Shown piece after piece: positions 43,773 to 52,559 of a stretch of DNA of 64,000 bases. The stretch is from Streptomyces sp. STR69. Lineage in GTDB: Bacteria; Actinomycetota; Actinomycetes; Streptomycetales; Streptomycetaceae. Position numbers and translations under genes: made by a program. A model generated the notes under the pieces. It was not told where the DNA came from. It searched no databases and saw nothing but the letters and a program-made list of their open reading frames with translations. The stretch is taken from contig NZ_JALJRY010000043.1 in NCBI RefSeq assembly GCF_024519455.1, positions 1-64,000 of the forward strand, in the 5' to 3' direction. Every line of letters begins with the position of its first letter. The stretch's first letter is position 1.

Positions 43773-45911
43773 GTGCTTGGACATCTGCGTGGACACCTGC
43801 GTGGACGCCGAAGAAGCGCGGCTCTGGCAGCAGCCGTGGCTGCCCTCCTGACGGTGCTCCTCCCGGCAGCGCCCGCCGAGGCCGCTCAGCGGGCGTGGAC
43901 GGGTACTTGGGCCACCGCGCAGCACGCCTCGTACGACCCGGGAACCTCGGAGGTGACCGTACGGATACCCGTGCGGGTGAGCGCCGGCGGGTCGAGTGTG
44001 CGGATCCGGCTGACCAACGGCTTCACCACCGAGCCCGTGACGATCGGGCACGCGACCGTGGGACGCCGGGACAGTGGCGCCGCCGTCGCGAAGCCGTACC
44101 AGCTGCGGTTCGGCGGCAAGGACGGCGTGACGATCGCCGCCGGGGAGCAGGCGGTGAGCGATTCCGTCCGGCTCCGCGTGCCGGCCCGCAGCGACCTGGT
44201 CGTCAGCCTGTACTTCCCTGGCCGGCTGACCCACATCAGCCAGCACTGGATGGGTCTCCAGACGGTCTACTGGACGCCCGACGGCGGCGGGGACCACGCC
44301 GGGGACGTCGGCGGGGACGCCTTCACCAGGACCGACTCCACCTTCCCGTTCCTGACCGGTGTCGACGTACGGGGCGGTGACGCGGGAGGCTCCGTGGTGG
44401 CGCTCGGCGACTCCATCACCGACGGGGCGGCCTCCACGGCGAACGCCGACCGGCGCTGGCCCGACTATCTGGCGGGGCGGCTTTCGGCCTGCTCGACCAC
44501 TGCCGGAGTACTGAACGAGGGCATCAGCGGCAACCGGATCACGGCCGGGACCGACGGCAACCCCTCGGCACTGGACCGGCTGGAGCGCGATGTGCTGTCG
44601 CAGCCGGGCGCCCGGACGGTGATCCTCTTCGAGGGCGTCAACGACCTCAGTTGGGGTGGCGCCACCGGCGCTCAGGTGATCGACGGCATGAAGGAGATCG
44701 CGCTGCGCGCGCATGCCCGCGGTCTGCGGGTGATCGGTGCGACGGTCGTCCCGTATCGCGGCTGGGGCGACTGGTGGACCGAGGCCAAGGAAGCCGACCG
44801 GCAGCAGGTCAACACGTTCGTCCGGGACTCCGGCGGGGTCTTCGACGGCTATGCCGACTTCGACAGGGCGGTACGGGACCCTGCCGACCCCACCCGCTAT
44901 GCCGCCGCGTTCGACTCGGGCGACCATCTGCACCCCAACGACACCGGGATGAAGGCGTTCGCCGACGCCGTCGACCTCGCCGGCCTCCGGGTGGCCCGCG
45001 ACTGCCCCTCCGCCCGCGTCCGGCTCACCCCGTACCTGCCGAGCCTGCGCCCCGGGGACGGTTCGGAGATCACGGCGACCGTCACCAACACCGGCCGCAG
45101 CGCCGTAACGGAGGTGCGCACCCGGCTCGACCTGCCGGACGGCTGGACCGCAACAGCGGACAGCACCGGCCGGCGCACGCTCGACCCGGGCGACAGCACG
45201 ACCGTGACCTGGACCGTCACCCCGCCGAACGGCACCGCTTGGGGCGCCGCCCGGATCGGTGTCACCTCGTCCTTCCGCCAGAGCGGGCGCGTCCGGCACG
45301 ACAGCGACAGCGTGGACGCCACCGTCGTCCCCGCCCCGACCGGTATCCGGGCGCCGTACCTGACCACCGCCACCGTCGAGGGCGCCCAATACGCCCAGAA
45401 CAGCGGCCAGTTCGCCATATGGGCCGGCGGCCAGGACCTGTCCGGCTGGAAAGACGAGAAGGCGGCCGTCTACCTGCCCGGTGCCGCGCCCGCCTCGGGC
45501 AGCATCATCGCCCGCGTCGTAGGCCAGACCGGCAGCGGTCCCTCCGCCAAAGCCGGAATCGCGGTCGCCAACGACCTGACGGACCCGGCAAAGGGCGGCT
45601 ACGCCGTGCTGGCCATGTCCCGGCAGTACGGCGTGGAGTTCATGACGGACAGCGACGGCGACGGCAAGCTCGACACCTGGGCCGGCGGCGGCGCCTCCTA
45701 CCACCCCGCCTGGCTGAAACTCGTGCGCGACGGCAGCGCCTGCACCGCCTACGCGAGCACCGACGGATCCGCCTGGCAGCAGGTCGGCACCGCGAACGTG
45801 TCGTCCGCGAGCGGCGACGGGGACGCGGGCCTGGTCGCGAGCGCCGTCAACCTCGACTACCCCGGCGAGACCACCACCGCCGTCTTCGACTCCTTCTCGA
45901 CCACTCACTGA
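43773..45911 (+). CDS. Secreted SGNH esterase with NEW3 and LamG-like modules
   Basis: A 712-residue esterase. The signal peptide (1-37, ending AEA) is followed by a beta-rich N-terminal region and a GDSL/SGNH hydrolase with nucleophile S214 in ALGDSITDG, the Asn block LFEGVNDLSW and the catalytic Asp/His in SGDHLHPND. Then come a NEW3-type domain (about 410-515) and a concanavalin-like module (about 525-712), very similar to the one on the first GH31, with the acidic loop TDSDGDGKLDTW. Relatives remove acetyl or other acyl groups from sugars, so it may deacylate the glycan before the exoglycosidases act. The GTG start at 43773 has GAGGAGG before it. The preceding gene is a broken paralogue. 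Confidence 0.85.
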   Translation: MLGHLRGHLRGRRRSAALAAAVAALLTVLLPAAPAEAAQRAWTGTWATAQHASYDPGTSEVTVRIPVRVSAGGSSVRIRLTNGFTTEPVTIGHATVGRRDSGAAVAKPYQLRFGGKDGVTIAAGEQAVSDSVRLRVPARSDLVVSLYFPGRLTHISQHWMGLQTVYWTPDGGGDHAGDVGGDAFTRTDSTFPFLTGVDVRGGDAGGSVVALGDSITDGAASTANADRRWPDYLAGRLSACSTTAGVLNEGISGNRITAGTDGNPSALDRLERDVLSQPGARTVILFEGVNDLSWGGATGAQVIDGMKEIALRAHARGLRVIGATVVPYRGWGDWWTEAKEADRQQVNTFVRDSGGVFDGYADFDRAVRDPADPTRYAAAFDSGDHLHPNDTGMKAFADAVDLAGLRVARDCPSARVRLTPYLPSLRPGDGSEITATVTNTGRSAVTEVRTRLDLPDGWTATADSTGRRTLDPGDSTTVTWTVTPPNGTAWGAARIGVTSSFRQSGRVRHDSDSVDATVVPAPTGIRAPYLTTATVEGAQYAQNSGQFAIWAGGQDLSGWKDEKAAVYLPGAAPASGSIIARVVGQTGSGPSAKAGIAVANDLTDPAKGGYAVLAMSRQYGVEFMTDSDGDGKLDTWAGGGASYHPAWLKLVRDGSACTAYASTDGSAWQQVGTANVSSASGDGDAGLVASAVNLDYPGETTTAVFDSFSTTH

Positions 45912-45922
45912 GAGGCAGTTCC

Positions 45923-47353
45923 TTGACCGTCAGCCGCAGAAGGTTCCTGACGACAGCCACCGCTCTCGGCGGGGCCGTACTGCTCGCCCCGCCCGGCGCC
46001 GCACAGGCGATCGCCAACGGCAGCCCCGGCTACCTCCCCACCAAGGCGTCTCTGGACACCCACCCCGTCCCCCGCTGGTACAAGGACGCCAAGTTCGGCA
46101 TCTTCGTCCACTGGGGCGTCTACTCGGTCCCCGCCGGCTCGGCACGGCAGATGGCCGCCGAGTGGTACCTGTGGTACCAGAGCTCCAAGGACAGCCAGAC
46201 GTGGGCCTACCACCGCGACACCTACGGCGAGGACTTCGTCTACGACGACTTCATCCCGCGGTTCACCGCCGAGAACTACGACCCTGACTCCTGGGTGCGG
46301 CTGTTCGAGCAGGCAGGCGCCGAGTACTTCACGCTCACCAGCAAACACCATGACGGATTCGCGCTCTTCCCGAGCCAGGTGACGGACCGTCACGCCGGGA
46401 AGTACGGGCCGAAGCGTGATCTGGTGGGCGAGCTGATGGCGGCGGCGCGCAGGCGTGGCACCGTACGGCCCGGCCTGTACTACTCGCTCGGCGAGTTCTT
46501 CAATCCGGCGCTCGACCGGCCCATGAAGAACTTCTACACCGACCAGGAGATCCCCATGACCGGCTACCGGCCGGTCGGCGACTACGTCGGGGACTACGAG
46601 CTGAAGCAGCTCTACGAGATCATCGACCGCTACGACCCCGAGCTGCTGTGGGCCGACGGCCAGTGGTTCCGCAAGACCGACACCACGCCGTGGCGCAGCG
46701 AAGAGCCGATGGCCCACTACTACAACCGGGCCATGAACCGCCCCCGGCCCAAGGGTGTCGTGGTCAACGACCGCTTCGACACCCACTTCGACTTCGCGAC
46801 CTACGAGCAGCGCACCAACCCCACCATGGACCCGCAGAAGTGGGAGTGCTGCATCACCATGGGCTACTCCTGGGGCTACAACAAGTTCGAGCTGGACGAG
46901 GACTACAAGACCTCGGAGTTCCTCATCCACCTGCTCGCCGATGTGACCAGCAAGAACGGCAACCTGCTGCTGAACATCGGCCCCAGGCCGGACGGCACGA
47001 TCCCGGACATCATGCAGCAGCGGCTGCGCGACATCGGCGCCTGGCTGGACGTCAACGGCCCCGCGATCTACGGATCGGCGCCGTGGCTGCGGGCCGAGGA
47101 GGAAGGCAGCCCCCTCGGTATCCGCTACACCGTCTCGCCGGGCAAGTTCAACATCATCGTGCTGGGCGCCCCCAGCGGGACGTTGTCGGTGCCCGCCGAC
47201 ATACCCGTCAGCGCCGACTCACAGATCCGGCTGCTGGGACACGGCGGGCCGCTGCGCTGGACGCGCAGCGACGGCAAGGTCCACATCCAGGTCCCGGCCA
47301 CCCTGCCCAGCGACATCGCCAACACCTTCACCGTCGACTGGAACCGAAGGTGA
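45923..47353 (+). CDS. Tat-exported GH29 alpha-L-fucosidase
   Basis: A 476-residue enzyme. The N-terminus SRRRFLTTATALGGAVLLA is a twin-arginine signal, so export is through Tat. The catalytic barrel has GIFVHWGVYSVP, LTSKHHDGFALFPS, the nucleophile D245 in ELLWADGQW and NGNLLLNIGPRPDG near the C-terminal sandwich. Members cleave alpha-1,2/3/4/6-linked fucose; the subfamily was not determined. A TTG at 45923 is the only start that gives the full Tat signal. It is eleven bases after the SGNH stop and overlaps or touches the next gene. Confidence 0.9.
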   Translation: MTVSRRRFLTTATALGGAVLLAPPGAAQAIANGSPGYLPTKASLDTHPVPRWYKDAKFGIFVHWGVYSVPAGSARQMAAEWYLWYQSSKDSQTWAYHRDTYGEDFVYDDFIPRFTAENYDPDSWVRLFEQAGAEYFTLTSKHHDGFALFPSQVTDRHAGKYGPKRDLVGELMAAARRRGTVRPGLYYSLGEFFNPALDRPMKNFYTDQEIPMTGYRPVGDYVGDYELKQLYEIIDRYDPELLWADGQWFRKTDTTPWRSEEPMAHYYNRAMNRPRPKGVVVNDRFDTHFDFATYEQRTNPTMDPQKWECCITMGYSWGYNKFELDEDYKTSEFLIHLLADVTSKNGNLLLNIGPRPDGTIPDIMQQRLRDIGAWLDVNGPAIYGSAPWLRAEEEGSPLGIRYTVSPGKFNIIVLGAPSGTLSVPADIPVSADSQIRLLGHGGPLRWTRSDGKVHIQVPATLPSDIANTFTVDWNRR

Positions 47354-47358
47354 GCCGC

Positions 47359-48306
47359 ATGACGACGCATACGGCGGCCGGAACCGCGCTGGACACCCTC
47401 GGCCCCGCCCTGACCGTCACCACCGATCCGGCCGACCCGGCGGGCGGCGACGCGCTGACCGCCACCGCGGTCCTCACCAACACCTGCCCCTTCCCGCTCC
47501 GCAACGCCGTCCTCTATCTGATGGATCCGGGTGCGACGACCGCGACGAGGACGATCCCGCTCGGCGACCTGCGACGCGGCGCGAAGATCACTCGTAGCTG
47601 GGCGACGAGGATGCCGACGGACGTGGCCGGGAACGTGTCGTTCACCGCGCACGTCGTCTTCGACGTCGCCGGGCGCAGCGCCGACTGTGCCCGGTCCGCC
47701 AGAACGTTCACCGTGCCCTACCGGCCGGTCAGGGTACGGGATCCCTACCGCTCCTTCGCCACCGCCGACGGCGCGGCCTACGGCCAGTACAGCAGTCAAC
47801 TGGTGATCTGGGCGGGCGGCCGGGACCTGTCCGGCGGCACGGACGAGAAGGGCGTCATCCACCTTCCCGGCGCCGCCACCGAGTCCAGCGTGGTGCAGGT
47901 CGAGACCATCAGCCTGACCGGCAGCGACAACCCCTCGGCCAAGTACGGGATCGCGGTCGCGAACGACCTCACGGCGCCGGAGAAGGGCGGCTACACGGTG
48001 CTCACCATGTCGCTCAACTACGGCCTGGAGTTCATGACCGACAGCGACGGCGACGGGCATCTCGACACCTGGGCCGGCGGCGGCGCCTCCTACCACCCCG
48101 CCTGGCTGCGACTGGTCCGCTCCGGGACCGCGTACACCGCGTACGCCACCGGCAACGGGCTGGCGTGGGACGAGATCGGCAGCGCGACCGTGCCCTCCGC
48201 GAGCGGCGCCCTGGACGCCGGGGTGGTGGCGAGCGCGGTGAACCTCAACTACCCGGGCACGACCGTGCAGGCCGTGTTCGACCACTTCACCGTGGAGGAG
48301 TCATGA
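47359..48306 (+). CDS. Stand-alone beta-sandwich + LamG-like protein, no signal peptide
   Basis: A 315-residue protein with no catalytic domain. Residues 15-125 form an Ig/NEW3-like domain (ALTVTTDPADPAGGDALTAT, NVSFTAHVVFDVAG). Residues 135-315 form the concanavalin-like module also found at the C-termini of the operon GH31 and SGNH enzymes (LVIWAGGRDLSG, GIAVANDL, LEFMTDSDGDGHLDTWAGGG). No Sec or Tat signal is visible. The ATG at 47359 follows GAAGGTGAG; a GTG at 47350 overlapping the fucosidase stop is an alternative. It may be a glycan-binding partner detached from the fucosidase by gene fission, or may leave the cell by another route. Function unknown. Confidence 0.75.
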   Translation: MTTHTAAGTALDTLGPALTVTTDPADPAGGDALTATAVLTNTCPFPLRNAVLYLMDPGATTATRTIPLGDLRRGAKITRSWATRMPTDVAGNVSFTAHVVFDVAGRSADCARSARTFTVPYRPVRVRDPYRSFATADGAAYGQYSSQLVIWAGGRDLSGGTDEKGVIHLPGAATESSVVQVETISLTGSDNPSAKYGIAVANDLTAPEKGGYTVLTMSLNYGLEFMTDSDGDGHLDTWAGGGASYHPAWLRLVRSGTAYTAYATGNGLAWDEIGSATVPSASGALDAGVVASAVNLNYPGTTVQAVFDHFTVEES

Positions 48307-49220
48307 GCACCGGCCGGACACACCGTCAGACCTACCGCCCCGACGAGGACTTCCTCACCCCGCCCGTCTCACTCACCGTCGCACCGTCCGCTCCGGAGTC
48401 GGGCTCGGCCGTGACCCTGACCGCCACCCTCACCAACACCGCCCGGGTCGGTCTGCTCGGCACCGTCCTGTACCTCGCCGTGAACGGCACCGGACGGCCG
48501 TCCGCCCTCGGTCGCCTGGCGCCCGGAGGATCGGCAACCCGCACCTGGCGCACCCGGCTCGCCGACGACGCCGAGGGCGAGATCTCGTTCACCGCCCATG
48601 CCCTCTTCGACGTCGGCCCCGGCAGCTCCGACTGCACCCGCGCGTCCTCCTCGGTGCTGCTGCCGTACCGGTCGCTTCGCGGCGCCTTCGACAACGCGGG
48701 CATCGCCTCCGACGACGCCCTGACCGTCGCCGACATCGACGGTTCGGCGTCCAGCCTGTCCGCGCAGGCACTGGCAGCGGCCGGGCTGACCCCCGGAGCT
48801 GCGGTCACATACGACGGGGTGACCTTCACCTGGCCGGACACCCAGCCGGGGAACCTCGACAACGTGATCTGCTCCGGGCAGACCGTGCTGCTGTCCGGCT
48901 CGGGTTCCCGGCTGGCCTTCCTCGGCACCAGTACCTGGGGCGCGGGCAAGGGGGACGGCAAGATCGTCTACGCCGACGGCTCCGAGCAGGCGTTCTCCGT
49001 CGACGTGCCCGACTGGTACGGGGCGAACGCGTCGGCTGCCGTCGTGCTGCCCTACCGCCACATCGCCACGGGCCGGGACGACAACCAGGTCAGTCTCTAC
49101 ACCTTCGGCGTCGATCTCGACTCGGGCAAGGAGCTGCGGTCTCTGGTCCTGCCGAAAGTGAGCGACGGTCTCCAGTCGGGCGTAGCCGCTCTGCACGTGT
49201 TCGCGATGACGGTCGCCTGA
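48303..49220 (+). CDS. Stand-alone beta-sandwich protein, paralogue-like, unknown role
   Basis: A 305-residue protein that overlaps the previous gene by ATGA. Its first 115 residues repeat the Ig/NEW3-like domain of that neighbour (VSLTVAPSAPESGSAVTLTA, GEISFTAHALFDVG). The second half is a different beta-rich module (LSAQALAAAGLTPGAAVTYD, GVTFTWPDTQPGNLDNVICS, ALHVFAMTVA) of a type attached to glycosidases in actinobacteria. No signal peptide or catalytic motif was found. It is probably a carbohydrate-binding or assembly protein made together with its neighbour. Confidence 0.7.
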   Translation: MSTGRTHRQTYRPDEDFLTPPVSLTVAPSAPESGSAVTLTATLTNTARVGLLGTVLYLAVNGTGRPSALGRLAPGGSATRTWRTRLADDAEGEISFTAHALFDVGPGSSDCTRASSSVLLPYRSLRGAFDNAGIASDDALTVADIDGSASSLSAQALAAAGLTPGAAVTYDGVTFTWPDTQPGNLDNVICSGQTVLLSGSGSRLAFLGTSTWGAGKGDGKIVYADGSEQAFSVDVPDWYGANASAAVVLPYRHIATGRDDNQVSLYTFGVDLDSGKELRSLVLPKVSDGLQSGVAALHVFAMTVA

Positions 49221-49234
49221 GCGCCGGGAAGGAC

Positions 49235-52200
49235 ATGACGTTCATGAACGACAACCGAGGCATCACCCGCAGACGGGTACTGACGGGTTCGATCGTGCTG
49301 GGCGGCGCCACGCTACTGCCGCGCGCTCAGGGCGCGTTCGCGTCCGGTGGCCGGTTCGATCCGGCTCCCGCGGCGGCCGCACTGCGGCGGCTCGTGCCCG
49401 ACCACCAGCGGCAGATCACCCTGCGCCCCGTCACCGGCGAGGGCGACCGGTTCCGTGTCACCGGCCGGACCGGGCAGATCACCGTCGAGGGCACCAGCCC
49501 GGCGGTGCTGCTCACCGGCTTCCACACCTACCTCAGGCAGACCGCACACGCCTCCGTCTCCTGGAACGGCGAGCAGCTGGACCTCCCCCGGCTGCTGCCC
49601 GCGCCCGTCGGGGAGATCAGCGGATCGGCGAACGTACCCCACCGGTTCGCCTTCAACGACACCAACGAGGGCTACACGGCGCCGTACCGGAAGTGGGACA
49701 CGTGGGAGCGGGAACTCGACGTGCTCGCGCTGCACGGAGTCAACGCGGTGCTGGTCTACATCGGCGGCGACGCGGTCTACTACGACACGTTCCGGAAGTT
49801 CGGCTACTCCGACGCCGAGATGCGGGCCTGGATTCCCGCCCCGGCCCACCAGCCCTGGTGGCTGCTGCAGAACATGTCCGGTTTCGGCGGCCCGATGTCC
49901 CGCAGACTCATCGAGGAACGGGCAGCCCTCGCAGAGAAGATCATCGGCCGGGTGCGGGAGCTGGGCATGACGCCGGTGCTGCCGGGCTACTTCGGCACCG
50001 TGCCGGACGGGTTCACCGAGCGGCACGGAGGCGACGCGACGATCGTCGCGCAGGGCACCTGGGGAGCCTTCAAACGCCCCGACTGGCTCGACCCCCGCAC
50101 CTCGGCCTTCACCGAGGTCGCCGCCGGCTTCTACCGGCACCAGGCACAGCGGTTCGGCGACAGCACGATGTACAAGATGGACCTGCTGCACGAGGGCGGC
50201 AACGCCGGTGACGTACCGGTCGGCGACGCCGCGAAGGCCGTCGAGGCCGCGCTGCAGGCCGCCCACCCGGGTGCCGTGTGGGCGATCCTGGGCTGGCAGA
50301 CCAACCCGTCGAAGGCGATCCTGGACGCCGTCGACAAGAGCCGGATGCTGGTCGTCGACGGCCTGTCGGACCGCTACACGACCGTCACCGACCGGGAGAG
50401 CGACTGGGGCGGCACCCCGTACGCCTTCGGCAGCATCTGGAACTTCGGTGGCCACACCCCGATCGGCGCCAACGCTCCCGACTGGGTGGACCAGTACCCG
50501 AAGTGGCGGGACAAGGAGGGCAGCACGCTCGCCGGGATCGCCGCGATGCCCGAGGCCGCCGACAACAACCATGCCGCCTTCGCGCTCCTGACCGACCTGG
50601 CCTGGACACCCGGCAGCATCGACCTGGACGACTGGTTCGCGGCCTACGCCACATCCCGCTACGGCGCCGACGACCAGCACGCCGTGGCCGCATGGCGGAC
50701 GATCCGCGACACCGCCTACAACATGTCGCGCGCCGACTCCTGGAGCGAGGCTCCAGACGGCCTGTTCGGGGCCCGGCCGAGTCTCGGCGCGAACAAGGCA
50801 GCGGCCTGGGGCCCGGAGTCCGACCGGTACGACACCACGGTTTTCGACACCGCCCTCACCGAACTGCTGCGCGTCCCGGCCGCGTTGCGCGCCGGCTCCG
50901 CCTACCGGTACGACCTGGCCGACGTGGCCCGGCAGGTGCTGTCCAACCGCAGCCGGATACTGCTCCCGCAGATCAAGACGGCGTACGAGGCCGGGGACCG
51001 GGTCCGCTTCGACCGGCTGGCAGCGGTGTGGCTGGACTGGATGCGGCTGATGGACCGGGTGCTGGCCACCAGCGAGCAGCACCTGCTGGGGAAGTGGCTG
51101 GCCGACGCCCGGTCCTGGGGCGCCACCGGAGCCGAGAAGGACCAACTGGAGTACGACGCACGGTCGATCATCACCACCTGGGGCGGCCGCGCGCAGAGCG
51201 ACGAGGGGCTGCACGACTACGCCAACCGGGAGTGGTCCGGACTGGTCGGCGGGCTCTATCTGACGCGCTGGCGTACGTACTTCGACGAGCTGTCGGCGGC
51301 GCTGAAGAAGGGGAAGGAGCCCGCGGCCATCGACTGGTTCGCGCTGGAGGACACCTGGGCGCACCGGCACGACACCTACCCGGTCCGGGCCGGCGGGGAC
51401 GTCCACCGGCTCGCCGGCCTGATCCGCGACACTCTGGCCGTCGACCCCCACCAGACCAACCTGGCCGCCTCCGCCGACCGGGGCTCGGTGTCGGCCGGTC
51501 GGCCGGCCACCGTCACCGTGACGTTCACCAACCGCAACGGCTTCGCGGCGGCGACCGGCGTGACGCTGTCGGTCGACCCGCCGGAGGGCATGTCGGCGGA
51601 ACCGACCGGCGTGGTGACGGCCGCCTCCGTGGCGCCGGGCGAGTCGTTCTCGGCGTCCTTCACGGTCGCCCTGGCCGGGGAGGCCGCCGGGGAGCCGGTG
51701 CGCAGGGTGCCGGTGACGGCGACGTACCGGACGGGCGGCACGGCTGGGTCGGCGATCGCGGCGGTGCGGCTGCTGGCGGGAACGGGCATCGAGGCGCCAT
51801 ACCGTACGGCCTCGTTCAACGACGCGGTGTTCGGCGAGTCGGGGGACACACTGGCCGTCGAGGGCGGCGGCGCTGATCTGTGGGGTGCCACGAACGAGTT
51901 CGGCGCGGTCTACCGGGCGGGCGCCTTCGGCGACAGATCGGTCGCCACAGTGACAGTCACCTCACAGGACGCCACCGGGGGTTGGGCGCGCGCCGGGATC
52001 ATCGTGCGCAACGACCTGTCAGCCGACGGATCGGCCGGGTACGTCAATCTCGCGGTGACGCCGTCCAACGGATGCGCGCTGTCGTGGGATGCCGACGGGG
52101 ACGGCCGGTTCGACTCCATCGCGCTCTCCGGGGCGTTCACCGCGCCGGTGCGGCTGCGGCTGACCAGGTCCGGCAACTCGTACACCGGTGAGTGCAGCAC

Positions 52201-52345
52201 AGACGGCGTCAACTGGACGACGGTCGGCACGGCCACGCCGGGAGGGGCGGTGGACAGCCAGGACGCCGGGGTCTTCATGACGGCGGCGAACGGCTGGACC
52301 GGCACCCGGGGCGTCGCCGCGTTCGAGGGGTTCACCGTCGCCTGA
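49235..52345 (+). CDS. Tat-exported GH89 alpha-N-acetylglucosaminidase
   Basis: A 1036-residue enzyme. A twin-arginine signal (ITRRRVLTGSIVLGGATLL) precedes the GH89 N-domain (about 40-135), barrel (about 140-470: RFAFNDTNEGYTAPYRKWDT, VLVYIGGDAVYY) and helical C-domain (about 480-745). Catalytic acids are probably E320 in MDLLHEGGNAGD and E440 in AAMPEAADNNHAAF, spaced as in human NAGLU. A NEW3-type domain (about 750-840) and a divergent concanavalin-like module (about 850-1036) follow. GH89 enzymes release alpha-linked GlcNAc from mucin-type glycans or heparan sulfate. The ATG at 49235 has GGGAAGG just before. Last gene of the operon; a strong hairpin follows. Confidence 0.9.
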   Translation: MTFMNDNRGITRRRVLTGSIVLGGATLLPRAQGAFASGGRFDPAPAAAALRRLVPDHQRQITLRPVTGEGDRFRVTGRTGQITVEGTSPAVLLTGFHTYLRQTAHASVSWNGEQLDLPRLLPAPVGEISGSANVPHRFAFNDTNEGYTAPYRKWDTWERELDVLALHGVNAVLVYIGGDAVYYDTFRKFGYSDAEMRAWIPAPAHQPWWLLQNMSGFGGPMSRRLIEERAALAEKIIGRVRELGMTPVLPGYFGTVPDGFTERHGGDATIVAQGTWGAFKRPDWLDPRTSAFTEVAAGFYRHQAQRFGDSTMYKMDLLHEGGNAGDVPVGDAAKAVEAALQAAHPGAVWAILGWQTNPSKAILDAVDKSRMLVVDGLSDRYTTVTDRESDWGGTPYAFGSIWNFGGHTPIGANAPDWVDQYPKWRDKEGSTLAGIAAMPEAADNNHAAFALLTDLAWTPGSIDLDDWFAAYATSRYGADDQHAVAAWRTIRDTAYNMSRADSWSEAPDGLFGARPSLGANKAAAWGPESDRYDTTVFDTALTELLRVPAALRAGSAYRYDLADVARQVLSNRSRILLPQIKTAYEAGDRVRFDRLAAVWLDWMRLMDRVLATSEQHLLGKWLADARSWGATGAEKDQLEYDARSIITTWGGRAQSDEGLHDYANREWSGLVGGLYLTRWRTYFDELSAALKKGKEPAAIDWFALEDTWAHRHDTYPVRAGGDVHRLAGLIRDTLAVDPHQTNLAASADRGSVSAGRPATVTVTFTNRNGFAAATGVTLSVDPPEGMSAEPTGVVTAASVAPGESFSASFTVALAGEAAGEPVRRVPVTATYRTGGTAGSAIAAVRLLAGTGIEAPYRTASFNDAVFGESGDTLAVEGGGADLWGATNEFGAVYRAGAFGDRSVATVTVTSQDATGGWARAGIIVRNDLSADGSAGYVNLAVTPSNGCALSWDADGDGRFDSIALSGAFTAPVRLRLTRSGNSYTGECSTDGVNWTTVGTATPGGAVDSQDAGVFMTAANGWTGTRGVAAFEGFTVA

Positions 52346-52372
52346 ACGTTCCACGTCAGGTCCATGCTCCGA

Positions 52373-52409
52373 CGGCGCCGCTCCGGCTGAAGATGCCGGC
52401 GCGGCGCCG
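52373..52409 (+). terminator. Terminator of the glycosidase operon
   Basis: CGGCGCCGC and GCGGCGCCG form a nine-pair stem, continued inside by CCGG/CCGG around a nine-base loop with one bulge on each side. It begins 27 bases after the GH89 stop. Confidence 0.75.
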
Positions 52410-52559
52410 GTGCTTGTGCGGGGCGTCGGGAGATCAGAATCTGGATCACGCCCCCGCAAGAAAGCTCAGACGAACCTTTCGCTGCAAATTATCTCTGTTC
52501 GTGTCGGCGAACGTGTCCAAACGACTCTGAGCTCGACTCAGTCGGGGAACTTGGAGCAA

